A DNA stretch of 64,000 nt from CAZCEC01 sp964497615 (GTDB taxonomy: Bacteria > Chloroflexota > Anaerolineae > Anaerolineales > UBA6663), in the NCBI GenBank assembly GCA_964497615.1, contig CAZCEC010000004.1, forward strand, positions 1-64,000. The letters are read 5' to 3'. Both the position numbers and the translations under genes were made by a program. Positions 1 to 7,914 of the stretch are shown one piece after another (position 1 is the first letter of the stretch; every line of letters starts with the position of its first letter). The notes beneath the pieces are model-generated. The model did not search any database. It worked only from the letters and a program-made list of their open reading frames with translations, and had not been told where the DNA came from.

Positions 1-1047
1 GCCCGCCAGCGCCTCCATCGTGTTGAGGGCCACGCCCGCGTAGCCTTCATCACCTAAGGCTTCCAATTGCTCGCGGCTCAAGTGCGTCAGGTCATGCGTG
101 CCTTTGCCGCCGGTTTCGGCCACGAAGTACGATGCGCCGCGCTCGCGATGGTAGCGCTCGAAGATGGCCTGCATGGCCTCGAAGTCCTCGGCGGCGCGGG
201 CCTGCTCCAGGTCTGCAAACAAAGACGTGTTCAGCGCCAAAAGCTGCTCGCCGCGGGTGCGCCCGGCCCGGCGCAAGTTCGCCACCGCATCGTCCGAGTA
301 GTAGTAATACAGATACTCGTTCGGCAGCATCCCGAGGGTCTGGATGAGCCCCGGCGAGAATGGGTAGCCCGGCACCTCCATCCCGCTCCGCACGAACATT
401 TCGATCAGTTCCGGCAGCCGGTCGCGCCCGTTGTGCCACACCCCACGCGCCCAACCCAGGTGATTGAGGCCAAAGTAGTCCAGGTACGCATTGCCGGGCG
501 GCACCTGCAGGAACATGGCCGCGCCGCGCAGCATGGAGACCGGCGCATCGCAGATGCCCACCGCCCGCGGCCAGTGGCCGTGATTGATCACCGCTTCGGC
601 CAGCATCCCGGCCGGGTTGGCGAAGTTGATGAGCCAGGCGTCGGGGCACACTTCGCGCATCAAGTCCAGATAGGCGAACAGCACCGGAATGGTGCGCAGC
701 CCCATGGCGTAGCCGCCGGGTCCGGTGGTCTCCTGCCCCAGCACACCGTGATCCAACGCCACGCGTTCATCCACCGCCCGCGCCGCCATATCGCCCACGC
801 GGAAGGTGGTGATGACGAAGTCGGCCCCCGCCAGCGCGGCGCGAGCGTCGGTAGTGCGTGTGATCTTGAAGCGCAGCGGGTTGGCTGTCTCGATGGGGGC
901 CGTCAGCGCCGCGATCAACTCCAGGCGCGGGCCGTCAATGTCCATCAGGGCCAGCTCGTCCAGCCCCAGTCGGTCCTGCCGGGTGATGAAGGCGCGAATG
1001 ATCAATGGGGTGCGGACACCGGCAGCGCCGAGGATGGCAACTTTCAT
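1..1047 (-). CDS. Family 4 glycosidase (6-phospho-beta-glucosidase / alpha-glucosidase type), 3' end beyond window
   Basis: The reading frame stays open from the ATG at 1047 to the window edge (349 codons seen). It begins MKVAILGAAGVRTP, the NAD-binding loop of GH4 enzymes, followed by TTGPGG (108-113), NPAG (144-147), GICDAP around Cys166 and GLNHLGW with His196. In the family, this Cys and His hold the catalytic Mn2+, and NAD+ drives a redox-elimination cleavage of (phospho)glycosides in the cytoplasm. GGAGGTGA lies 7 nt upstream of the start. The ATG overlaps the stop of the HNH gene by 4 bases (ATGA), so it should be translationally coupled. Substrate (alpha or beta, phosphorylated or not) cannot be told from sequence alone. 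Asp replaces the Asn common after the catalytic Cys. Confidence 0.9.
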   Translation of the reverse strand, partial: MKVAILGAAGVRTPLIIRAFITRQDRLGLDELALMDIDGPRLELIAALTAPIETANPLRFKITRTTDARAALAGADFVITTFRVGDMAARAVDERVALDHGVLGQETTGPGGYAMGLRTIPVLFAYLDLMREVCPDAWLINFANPAGMLAEAVINHGHWPRAVGICDAPVSMLRGAAMFLQVPPGNAYLDYFGLNHLGWARGVWHNGRDRLPELIEMFVRSGMEVPGYPFSPGLIQTLGMLPNEYLYYYYSDDAVANLRRAGRTRGEQLLALNTSLFADLEQARAAEDFEAMQAIFERYHRERGASYFVAETGGKGTHDLTHLSREQLEALGDEGYAGVALNTMEALAG

Positions 1048-1484
1048 GATTCACCTCCCGCGTATCTCGGTTGGTGCAGCAAGCCAACCTCAATCAGCAG
1101 GTCACGTTCCGCCAGGCGTTCGGGCCGGTTGAGTTGCAGCAGGCGGACTGTTACTCGCCCAATAGCCGTCAGCGGTTCGATGGCAGCGTTATTCAGACGA
1201 AAGTGCTCAGGCCACTTGTGCTGGCGCGGATGGCAGAGGGGAACAAGCGCAAGTGTTTCAGGATCAACTGAGACGAGGTCTGTGCCCTTATGCTTGTTGC
1301 GGATTGCGCAACTCAAGGCCAGGTTACTACCCTCAGTCTGGCCGCCGTGTTTTTGTGCAACGATATGGTCAACTTGATGTGGAACGAGACTGACGATCGA
1401 CGGCACTAAACAGTATTCACAACAACCCTGCGCGCGTGATTCCACCTGCCGCCGCAGGGCGGTTGGGACGTGCGTCCCGGTCAT
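1044..1484 (-). CDS. HNH endonuclease family protein
   Basis: A 146-residue protein with CCEYC near the N-terminus, VDHIVAQKHGG in the middle (the HNH histidine pair region) and a following N-L-A-L-S-C and N-K-H-K-G segment. That is the layout of small stand-alone McrA-like HNH nucleases. The second cysteine of the usual distal CxxC (CxRCN) is Ile/Arg here, so the structural zinc knuckle may be incomplete. Start ATG overlaps the stop of the upstream 118-residue gene (ATGA at 1481-1484), and its own stop overlaps the GH4 start. Small HNH proteins often act in DNA cleavage, but the partner and target here are unknown. The tight coupling to a small acidic upstream protein suggests a pair. Confidence 0.85.
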   Translation of the reverse strand: MTGTHVPTALRRQVESRAQGCCEYCLVPSIVSLVPHQVDHIVAQKHGGQTEGSNLALSCAIRNKHKGTDLVSVDPETLALVPLCHPRQHKWPEHFRLNNAAIEPLTAIGRVTVRLLQLNRPERLAERDLLIEVGLLHQPRYAGGES

Positions 1485-1837
1485 TCGCCCTTCAGTTTGA
1501 GCAGAGCCTTGGCCTTAGCCAGACGCACGAGGTGCTCCAGAAACTGATACGCCTCCCACTCTTGCTCCTCGGCTGGCGTAAGGCCAATGGTTTGATTCCT
1601 TTCGAGCAGCGCTTCGACACGCGCCTGCAACTGGGGGGTTGGCTGCAATGCCAGCGTTTCCTCCGGCGTCGGCAGCCTGGCCAGGAACTCCAAGACTTCA
1701 GCCGCGCCACTAAAGCCGCTTTGCGCGGCCGCATTCAACTCGCGCAACCCCAATTCCAGAATATCGGGAATCCGCTCCGAGAGGGGCTCAAGCCGTTGCT
1801 TCAAGTCGGGGGGCAGATCGATGGTCAGAGAGGACAT
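1481..1837 (-). CDS. Small hypothetical protein coupled to the HNH nuclease
   Basis: I take the start at ATG 1837 (118 residues: MSSLTIDLPPDLKQRLEP...). The longer open frame upstream lacks coding character, and a -10 hexamer (TATACT, minus strand, 1849-1854) lies 11 nt before this ATG. The N-terminus resembles small antitoxin or DUF-type proteins of cyanobacteria and Chloroflexota (a beta strand, then a helix: TIDLPPDLKQRL). The rest is helical and charged, ending KALLKLKGE. I do not recognise a named family with certainty. It is the first gene of a three-gene unit with 4-base overlaps, so a role as regulator or antitoxin-like partner of the HNH protein is an inference. Confidence 0.75.
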   Translation of the reverse strand: MSSLTIDLPPDLKQRLEPLSERIPDILELGLRELNAAAQSGFSGAAEVLEFLARLPTPEETLALQPTPQLQARVEALLERNQTIGLTPAEEQEWEAYQFLEHLVRLAKAKALLKLKGE

Positions 1838-1848
1838 AGCCGCCGATG

Positions 1849-1854
1849 AGTATA
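1849..1854 (-). promoter_or_regulatory. -10 element of the small protein/HNH/GH4 operon
   Basis: TATACT on the minus strand, 11 nt before the ATG at 1837. This predicts a 4-6 nt leader. No good -35 hexamer was seen. Confidence 0.45.
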
Positions 1855-2067
1855 GCACAGCCGCCTGCCCGCTAACGCTTTGGCAAGCATCTTGCACCTT
1901 CACCGTAACCGGTCCCGCGCGCCCGGAGTCTGTGCCCGGCTGCAACTTATCCGTCCTGCATGCGTATCCATTGACAGCACCGTCCAGCAATGAACTCTGC
2001 CGCCACCGGCCTGGCCCCAGCCTCCGGCCACTCACCCCTGATCTCTGACTTCTCGCCCGCCTCCCTG

Positions 2068-2073
2068 TATAAT
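2068..2073 (+). promoter_or_regulatory. -10 element giving a leaderless mRNA
   Basis: A perfect TATAAT, then 6 nt, then the ATG at 2080. Transcription should begin at or next to the start codon. No Shine-Dalgarno is present. Confidence 0.6.
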
Positions 2074-2079
2074 CCCCTC

Positions 2080-4569
2080 ATGCCCGACCCTTTCGACATC
2101 GCCGCCCAACTGCTCCACGTCTCCGGCGGACGCCTGTCGCCCGACGAGCCGCCCGGCTTCGCCACCATCACCCCGCCCCGCAAGGCCGCGCGAGGGCGCG
2201 AAAAAGATACCCTGATCCTGTGTCTGAGCCTCAAGGCCCGCGAGGCGCTGCCCGCCGAGAGTTACGACGCCCTAATGGAGTTGGCCGCCGCCACTTTCTT
2301 TGGCAGCCCCGGCTCCGTCACCGCCGCGCTGCGCCAGGCCCTGGCCGCCGTCAATCAAAAACTGCTCGACGACAACCTGGCGGGCGGGCAGGCCACCGGC
2401 GGCGCGCCCGCCCAGGCCGGACTGCTGGGCGCCGCCCTGCGCGGAGCCGACTTCTATGCCGTGCAGAGCGGGCCGGGCCTGCTGCTGGTGGGCCGCCCTA
2501 CCGGGCACGAGCGCTTTCCGCAGACTGTTACGCGCGCCCTGGGCCAGAGCAACACCCTGGAGGCCAGTTATTTCCACACCACCGTCAGCGCCGGTGACTA
2601 CTTGTGCTTCTCCAATGTCCCGGCGCGCGGCTGGACCGACATCGCCCTGGTGGGCCTGGGCAACCTGGCCGGCCTGCCCGAGGTAGTGGAGCGCCTGCGC
2701 GAATCGGCCGGCACTGATGCCGCTGCCCTGATCATCCGCCTGGAGGCCGCCGCTATTCCGGCCGCGCCCGGCATCCCCATCGCGCCCGCTGAATCCCCTG
2801 CCCCCAGCACGCCGCCTGCGCGCCGCTCGGGCCCCGCGGCTGCGCCACGGCAATCCCCCGCGCCGCGCTCGCGCGCTGCCGGGTTGGCCGAATTCTTCCG
2901 GCTCAAGCCCCGCCGGGCGCCTGCTCCTGAGCCAGCACCCGCCGACGCCGGCGTTGACGCCAACGGCGGAATCCCCGTTACCGTCGAGGCCGGCGCCGCG
3001 CCCGAGGTGTTCTGGGGCGCGCCGCATCCGCCCAGCCAACCCGCGGCCCCCGCCGAGCCGGAACCCCTGCCTAACCTGCCGGACTTCCTCGCCGAGCGCG
3101 CTCCTGCCAGCGCCCCACAGCCCAGTGCCGCGCCCCGCCAGCGCGCCTCAGCGCCCTCGGCGGAGACCAGCACACCTCCACACGCCCCAACGCCCTCCCG
3201 CGCATCACCCTTCCAGCGCCTCTTCCGCGGCCTGGGCCGCTCCATTGGCGTCACCATCGCCGAGGCCATTCGCGGCCTGCGGGTGCTCATCGCCCGCACC
3301 CTGCCCGAAGGCGCCATGCAGCGCGAGGGGATGTTCGTGGTCCCCACATCGGTTCAGATCGGCATCGCGTTGCTCATTCCCGTTGTCATCGTCGGGGTGT
3401 CGGTCTGGCTGTACCTGGAGAATGGCCGCGATGAGCAATACGCCGCGGCCCTTACGGAGGCGCAGTGGGCGGTGGCCCGCGGCCGGGCCGCCGGCGATGT
3501 GGAGGCCGCCCGCCCGCATTGGGAGGCCGCAATTGAGTGGCTGGCCCAGGCCGAGGCTCTGCGCCCCAATCAGGCCGAAGTGAGCATCCTGCGCCAGGAA
3601 GCCCAGGGCTACCTGGACGAACTCGACTGGGTGACGCGGCTGGACTTTCAACCCCTGCTGCTTGCCGGGTTGGGCAGCGGCACGCGCCTGACCCACCTGG
3701 TGCTGGTGGGCCAGGATGTATACCTGCTCGACCAGGGCCACAATCGCGTGCTGCGCCTGACACCTAATGCCGCGAGCCAGACCACGGCCGGCGGCTACAC
3801 CCTGGACTCAACCTACCAGTGCGCGGGCGGCCAGACCCTGCGCGATATCACCGTCGGCGACTTGATCGACATCGCCCTGGTGCCCGGCCCCACCGTCATT
3901 GCCGGCGATACCACCCTCAGCGGCGACGTGGTGGTGGCGCTGGACAGCCTGGGCGCCCTACTCTACTGCACGCCGGGCCTGGCGCAGCCATATGCCAGCT
4001 ACCTGGCCGCCCCGGAGATCGGCTGGGTGCGCCCCACCGCCGTCGAGCTCTACGCCGACCGCCTGTACGTGCTGGACCCTGGCACCAGCAACATTTGGCA
4101 GTACCAGGCCTCGGGCGGCGCTTTCACCTCCGCCCCCGACCGCTACTTCACCAGCGTCGCCTATGACTTTGGCGACGCCATCGAGTTCGCCATTGCCGGC
4201 GGGGACATCTTCATCCTGCGCCGCGACGGGCGCGCCGCGCACTGCACTCGCGCCCAAGCCGGTGCCGCCCCCACCTGCGCCGCGGCGGCCCAGTACATCG
4301 ACTCCCGCCCCGGCCGCGCCGTGGGGGACCGCCTGGCGGGTGTCTCCCGGCCCATGGCCTTGGCCTACGACGCGCCCCCCGAGCCGTCGCTGTACCTGCT
4401 CGACGGCGACACCTCGGCGCTGTATCAACTTAGCCTTAAGCTCGTGCTGGTGCGCCAGTACCGGCCCTACTTCCCCCTGGCCGGTCCCATCACCGCCGCC
4501 GGCCTCGACCCCGCCAAGCGTTTCTTCGTCGCCGCTGGCGATAACGTGTACGTGGCGACGCGGCCCTAG
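2080..4569 (+). CDS. PP2C-like (degenerate) domain - transmembrane - beta-propeller protein
   Basis: I choose ATG 2080 (829 residues) over the upstream ATG at 1990 because a perfect TATAAT ends 6 nt before it. Residues about 15-225 have the strand/helix pattern of a PPM/PP2C phosphatase, but the metal-binding DGxGG and GDSR motifs are absent (AVQSGPG stands where GDSR would be), so it is probably a pseudophosphatase. A long Pro/Ala-rich linker (about 230-410) follows, then one membrane helix near 425-446 (IALLIPVVIVGVSVWLYL). Next come a short helical repeat region and a C-terminal NHL/YVTN-like beta-propeller (about 520-829) containing VYLLDQGHNRVLRL. Likely a membrane-anchored sensor with one propeller face outside. 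Function unknown. Confidence 0.8.
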   Translation: MPDPFDIAAQLLHVSGGRLSPDEPPGFATITPPRKAARGREKDTLILCLSLKAREALPAESYDALMELAAATFFGSPGSVTAALRQALAAVNQKLLDDNLAGGQATGGAPAQAGLLGAALRGADFYAVQSGPGLLLVGRPTGHERFPQTVTRALGQSNTLEASYFHTTVSAGDYLCFSNVPARGWTDIALVGLGNLAGLPEVVERLRESAGTDAAALIIRLEAAAIPAAPGIPIAPAESPAPSTPPARRSGPAAAPRQSPAPRSRAAGLAEFFRLKPRRAPAPEPAPADAGVDANGGIPVTVEAGAAPEVFWGAPHPPSQPAAPAEPEPLPNLPDFLAERAPASAPQPSAAPRQRASAPSAETSTPPHAPTPSRASPFQRLFRGLGRSIGVTIAEAIRGLRVLIARTLPEGAMQREGMFVVPTSVQIGIALLIPVVIVGVSVWLYLENGRDEQYAAALTEAQWAVARGRAAGDVEAARPHWEAAIEWLAQAEALRPNQAEVSILRQEAQGYLDELDWVTRLDFQPLLLAGLGSGTRLTHLVLVGQDVYLLDQGHNRVLRLTPNAASQTTAGGYTLDSTYQCAGGQTLRDITVGDLIDIALVPGPTVIAGDTTLSGDVVVALDSLGALLYCTPGLAQPYASYLAAPEIGWVRPTAVELYADRLYVLDPGTSNIWQYQASGGAFTSAPDRYFTSVAYDFGDAIEFAIAGGDIFILRRDGRAAHCTRAQAGAAPTCAAAAQYIDSRPGRAVGDRLAGVSRPMALAYDAPPEPSLYLLDGDTSALYQLSLKLVLVRQYRPYFPLAGPITAAGLDPAKRFFVAAGDNVYVATRP

Positions 4570-4629
4570 GCCCGGCTGCTGGTGCGTGGTCCATTGGTTG
4601 AGCCATCAACGGACAACGCACCACGCCCC

Positions 4630-6258
4630 TTACTTCATTACAACCGGCAGGTACGACGGTATCCCCTCCACCAGGGTAATCACCGCCGTCGCGCTGACGA
4701 CACCCCATGCATTGGCCGCTGTCAGCGTGATCGCCTGTGTGCCGGTCAACGCCCAGGTGAACGCAACCCCATCGCTTAGCGTCAGGACGCTCGTGTGCGT
4801 GATGGGCGCCTGCCCAGTCGCCTCCCAGGTATAGGTCAGCGGCAGTGTGGTCGTCACCGGCGCCACCTGTGCGCCCGCGACGAACGGCACCCCCGCAAAC
4901 CCCACCCCCGGCGCTGAGAGCGCCACACTCTCCGGCGCCACGGCCGGCGGCGTGCAGTCCAGCCTCGGGAAGGACAGCCCGTTGGTCGTGTCAGTCACGG
5001 TGATGGGCGAGGCCTCCAGCCAGGCTTCGATGTCATCCGGCGTCGTCGCCACGCCGGCCGCGATCAGCAGGGCCGCGCACCCGGCCGCCGTGGGCGAGGC
5101 CATGCTCGTGCCCGAGGCCGTAACGGTGCCGTTGCCGATGGCCGAGGAATTGATGCTTACCCCCGGCGCCATCAGGTCGGTGGAAGCATTGCTGTTCGAG
5201 AAACTGGCGACGTTGTCGAAGTCGTCGGTCGCTCCAACAGCGATCACATTGCTCAGGCAGGCCGGTGCCGACATCTCTGTGCCAGAGCCGTTGTTGCCCG
5301 CCGACGCAAACGCGATGACCCCGTTGGCACGCAGACTACTGATGACTGACACGCCGGAGGGGAAAGAGGCATCGCAGTCCCCCACAAACGTGCTGTAGGT
5401 TCCCAAGCTCATGTTAATAACCTGCACATCCGGCCGGTTGTTGAGGACGTAATCCAGCGCCGCCACGATCTCCGCGAACGAAAAGAACGACCCGGCGAAG
5501 CTGGAGTTGTCCAGCACCTTGATGGCGACGATATCGGCCCCCGGCGCCACGCCCACCGAGGCGTTCACCCCACCGGAAGTGACGATGCCGGAGACGTGCG
5601 TGCCGTGTCCCGCGCCGTCCTCGGCCGCGCCCGCCCCAATCTGCCGGTCGCTGCCGTTGGGGCATAGACCCACCCCGTCAATTGTGCCGTCAAAATTCAA
5701 AAAGCACGCCTGGTGGATCAGGTCGTCGGCCAGGTCCGTGTTGTCGGTGTCGATGCCCGTATCCAGCACTGCCACCACCACGTTCTCGGCAGTGTTGCCC
5801 AGCGCGTGCCACTCGTCCGCGCCGATGAGGGGCACGCTCACATCCAGATGGCCCGTGCCGCCCACGTCCAGGTCAATCTGCCGCACGCTCGGGTGGGCGG
5901 CCAGTTGGTCCAACCCCGCCTCCGTCAGCACTGTGCCCGCCAGCGCTGGCACCGCCTGAAAGCGCATTCCCTCAACGAAATCTGCCGGCTTGACGTTCGC
6001 CAGCACCGCCTCCTGGACTGCCGCAACCGCCGCCCGCACCTGGGGCAGGGCCGTGGGCGCGGCGCTCAGGATGGCCGGCTCCATCAGCATGATGACAACC
6101 CGCGCGCCGCCGGCCTGCACCGCCGCCCGCACCCCTGGCCCAACCTTCTCGCCGCCCTGCGCCAGGGCGGTTTGTCCCCCACGGGCACCCAGGTTTGGAA
6201 CCGCCAGGGCTATCACCAGCATCAACCGCCCCATCCACCGACCCAGCCGACCAGCCAT
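4630..6258 (-). CDS. Secreted subtilisin-like serine protease (S8) with C-terminal Ig/PKD-like domain
   Basis: 542 residues. A signal peptide (about 1-33, ALAVPNLG...ALA) is followed by an I9-like propeptide (about 40-135). The catalytic triad is visible: Asp166 (AVLDTGID), His218 (GHGTHVSG) and Ser385 (GTSMASPTAAG), with the oxyanion Asn near 322 (ASAGNNG). After the protease domain comes an Ig/PKD-like beta-sandwich and a C-terminal ending SYLPVVMK. That tail matches the YLPLV-type motif of the other secreted protein at 51310. AGGTGAGG precedes the ATG. It is divergent from coaE and has its own promoter in the 160-bp gap. Expected to be exported and self-processed. Substrate unknown. Confidence 0.95.
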   Translation of the reverse strand: MAGRLGRWMGRLMLVIALAVPNLGARGGQTALAQGGEKVGPGVRAAVQAGGARVVIMLMEPAILSAAPTALPQVRAAVAAVQEAVLANVKPADFVEGMRFQAVPALAGTVLTEAGLDQLAAHPSVRQIDLDVGGTGHLDVSVPLIGADEWHALGNTAENVVVAVLDTGIDTDNTDLADDLIHQACFLNFDGTIDGVGLCPNGSDRQIGAGAAEDGAGHGTHVSGIVTSGGVNASVGVAPGADIVAIKVLDNSSFAGSFFSFAEIVAALDYVLNNRPDVQVINMSLGTYSTFVGDCDASFPSGVSVISSLRANGVIAFASAGNNGSGTEMSAPACLSNVIAVGATDDFDNVASFSNSNASTDLMAPGVSINSSAIGNGTVTASGTSMASPTAAGCAALLIAAGVATTPDDIEAWLEASPITVTDTTNGLSFPRLDCTPPAVAPESVALSAPGVGFAGVPFVAGAQVAPVTTTLPLTYTWEATGQAPITHTSVLTLSDGVAFTWALTGTQAITLTAANAWGVVSATAVITLVEGIPSYLPVVMK

Positions 6259-6306
6259 TTCAGCCTCACCTGCGGCGCGCGCGGCCCACCCGCGCGCACC
6301 GGCTTA

Positions 6307-6334
6307 ATTATGGAGCCAATTTGAGGAATGTCTA
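6307..6334 (-). promoter_or_regulatory. Predicted promoter of the subtilase gene
   Basis: On the minus strand TAGACA (6329-6334) and CATAAT (6307-6312) are separated by 16 bp. It lies back-to-back with the coaE promoter. Confidence 0.45.
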
Positions 6335-6339
6335 CATTC

Positions 6340-6368
6340 TTGACGTTCCCCCACCCGAACACTACAAT
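6340..6368 (+). promoter_or_regulatory. Sigma-70-type promoter of the coaE-fusion gene
   Basis: TTGACG (6340-6345), 17 bp, TACAAT (6363-6368): near consensus. The predicted mRNA start near 6375 gives a leader of about 44 nt. Confidence 0.6.
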
Positions 6369-6418
6369 ACGCCTCTACGCCCAACCAGTCTTTAACCATT
6401 GGGCCTGGGATACCCTGA

Positions 6419-7573
6419 ATGAGCAGTCGCTGGCCCGGCAAGTACGTCATCGGCCTCACCGGCAACATCGCCACCGGCAAGAGCGTGGTGCGCAAGATGC
6501 TGGAGCATTTGGGCGCCTTTGGCCTGGATGCCGATGCCCTGTCGCACCAGGCCATCGCCCGCGGCGGCCCGGCCTATACCGGCGTGGTGCAGCTTTTCGG
6601 CGAGTGGCTGCTCAACGACCAGGGTGAGATCAACCGCGCGAAATTGGCCCGCATCGTCTTTTCCGACCCCGATGCCCTGGCCAAGCTGGAAGCCCTCATC
6701 CACCCCCTGGTGGGCCAGGCGGTGGACTTTCTGGTGCGCCGCACCAAGGCCTCGGTGGCAGTGGTCGAGGCCATCAAGTTGATCGAAAGCGGGTTGGCCG
6801 CCGACGCCGACGCGCTGTGGGTGGTGCACGTGCCCGAGAGCATGCAGGAGGCGCGCCTGATCGCCAAGCGCAAGCTCACCCCAGCCGAGGCCAAGCAGCG
6901 CATCGCCGCCCAAAGCCCGCAGGCCGACAAGCTCAACCGCGCCCACGTGGTGATTGACAACAGCGGCACCTTTGAAGATACCTGGAACCAGGTGCAGGCC
7001 GCTTTCAACAAGATCATCCGGCCGATGCCAGCGCCCAGCCGCGCCGCCACCCAACCCCTGCCGCCCCTGCCGGAGGCCCGCGCCGTGAGCGTGCGGCGCG
7101 GCATGCCCAGCGACGCTACCGCCATTGCCGGCTTCATCCGGCAGAGCACCAATGGCCGGGTCAACCTGTCGCGCGCCGACGTCATTGCCAACTTTGGCGA
7201 CAAGGCCTATATGCTGGCCGAGCTTAACGGGCAGTTGGCGGCTGTGGCCGGCTGGAAGGTGGAAAACCTGGTGGCGCGCGTGGACGAGATGTACGTCACC
7301 GCCGGCGCGCCGCTGGCCCGGCTGGCCCCGCCCATGCTCGATGCCGTGGAGAGCGCCTCGCGCGAACTGCAAAGCGAAGCCGCGCTGGTGTTCGTGCCCG
7401 CCACCCTGGCCGAGGCCGCCACCCTGGCCCTGGCCGAGCGCGGCTTTGCCCCGCAGGCGCCGGAGCGCCTGGGCGTGGCTGCCTGGACCGAGGCCGCGCG
7501 CGAGTCCATGCCGCCCGGTTCGTCCCTGCTGTTCAAGCGTCTGCGCGAGGACCGCGTCCTGCGCCCGATTTGA
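6419..7573 (+). CDS. coaE: Dephospho-CoA kinase fused to a C-terminal acetyltransferase-like domain
   Basis: 384 residues against about 200 for ordinary CoaE. Residues 8-205 are dephospho-CoA kinase: P-loop GLTGNIATGKS (12-22), LDADALSH, and the lid and base-binding region LTPAEAKQRIAAQ. This enzyme performs the last step of coenzyme A synthesis (ATP + dephospho-CoA). After a Pro/Ala linker, residues about 228-384 (VSVRRGMPSDATAIAGFIRQ onward) look like a GNAT fold (PSD..AI.. entry), weakly conserved in the acetyl-CoA loop. A CoA-making kinase joined to a CoA-using fold is suggestive, but the second activity is not proven. The next gene starts 13 nt downstream and probably shares the transcript. 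Confidence 0.85.
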   Translation: MSSRWPGKYVIGLTGNIATGKSVVRKMLEHLGAFGLDADALSHQAIARGGPAYTGVVQLFGEWLLNDQGEINRAKLARIVFSDPDALAKLEALIHPLVGQAVDFLVRRTKASVAVVEAIKLIESGLAADADALWVVHVPESMQEARLIAKRKLTPAEAKQRIAAQSPQADKLNRAHVVIDNSGTFEDTWNQVQAAFNKIIRPMPAPSRAATQPLPPLPEARAVSVRRGMPSDATAIAGFIRQSTNGRVNLSRADVIANFGDKAYMLAELNGQLAAVAGWKVENLVARVDEMYVTAGAPLARLAPPMLDAVESASRELQSEAALVFVPATLAEAATLALAERGFAPQAPERLGVAAWTEAARESMPPGSSLLFKRLREDRVLRPI

Positions 7574-7586
7574 GAAAGAGTTGGCT

Positions 7587-7832
7587 ATGCAACCAGTCAT
7601 GACTTGGGTTCGGTCGCACCCCCGCCTCACGGCCTGGATCGTCCTGGCGATCGGCATGAACGCAATGGTGGTGTACGAGGCCCGCAGCGTGGGCCTGCTG
7701 GCCGGCCAATGGATCGCTCTGATAGTTGCGACGACCCTGGTGGCTGGGCTGTGTGTGTGGATCATCGGTTGGGAAGACGACGCCGAGGACGAGCCGCCGC
7801 CCGCCGAAACCTCTGCTGCCAAGAAGAAGTAA
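7587..7832 (+). CDS. Small two-helix membrane protein
   Basis: 81 residues starting at ATG 7587. Two hydrophobic segments (WIVLAIGMNAMVVYEA and WIALIVATTLVAGLCVWIIG) are followed by an acidic then lysine-rich cytosolic tail (EDDAEDEPPPAETSAAKKK). No family is recognised. It follows the coaE fusion by 13 nt on the same strand and is likely co-transcribed. A weak AAAGAG stretch serves as ribosome site. Confidence 0.65.
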   Translation: MQPVMTWVRSHPRLTAWIVLAIGMNAMVVYEARSVGLLAGQWIALIVATTLVAGLCVWIIGWEDDAEDEPPPAETSAAKKK

Positions 7833-7856
7833 TCGGCGGCCCTCTCGTGTATTTTG

Positions 7857-7901
7857 GGGCGGTGATGAGGAATGAAGGCGCTTCATTCCTCATCACCGCC
7901 C
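7857..7901. repeat. Perfect 21-bp inverted repeat (hairpin)
   Basis: Arms 7857-7877 and 7881-7901 are exact reverse complements with a 3-nt GCG loop. The repeat sits between the small membrane protein and the methyltransferase. It has no T-run, so it is a strong RNA hairpin (transcript 3' end or processing site) or a DNA palindrome rather than a classical terminator. Confidence 0.8.
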
Positions 7902-7914
7902 TAGTTCATTCTTG

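Noticed and set aside
67..1377. 436-codon plus-strand frame at the left end
   Set aside because: Antisense shadow of the GH4 and HNH genes, which are recognisable on the minus strand.
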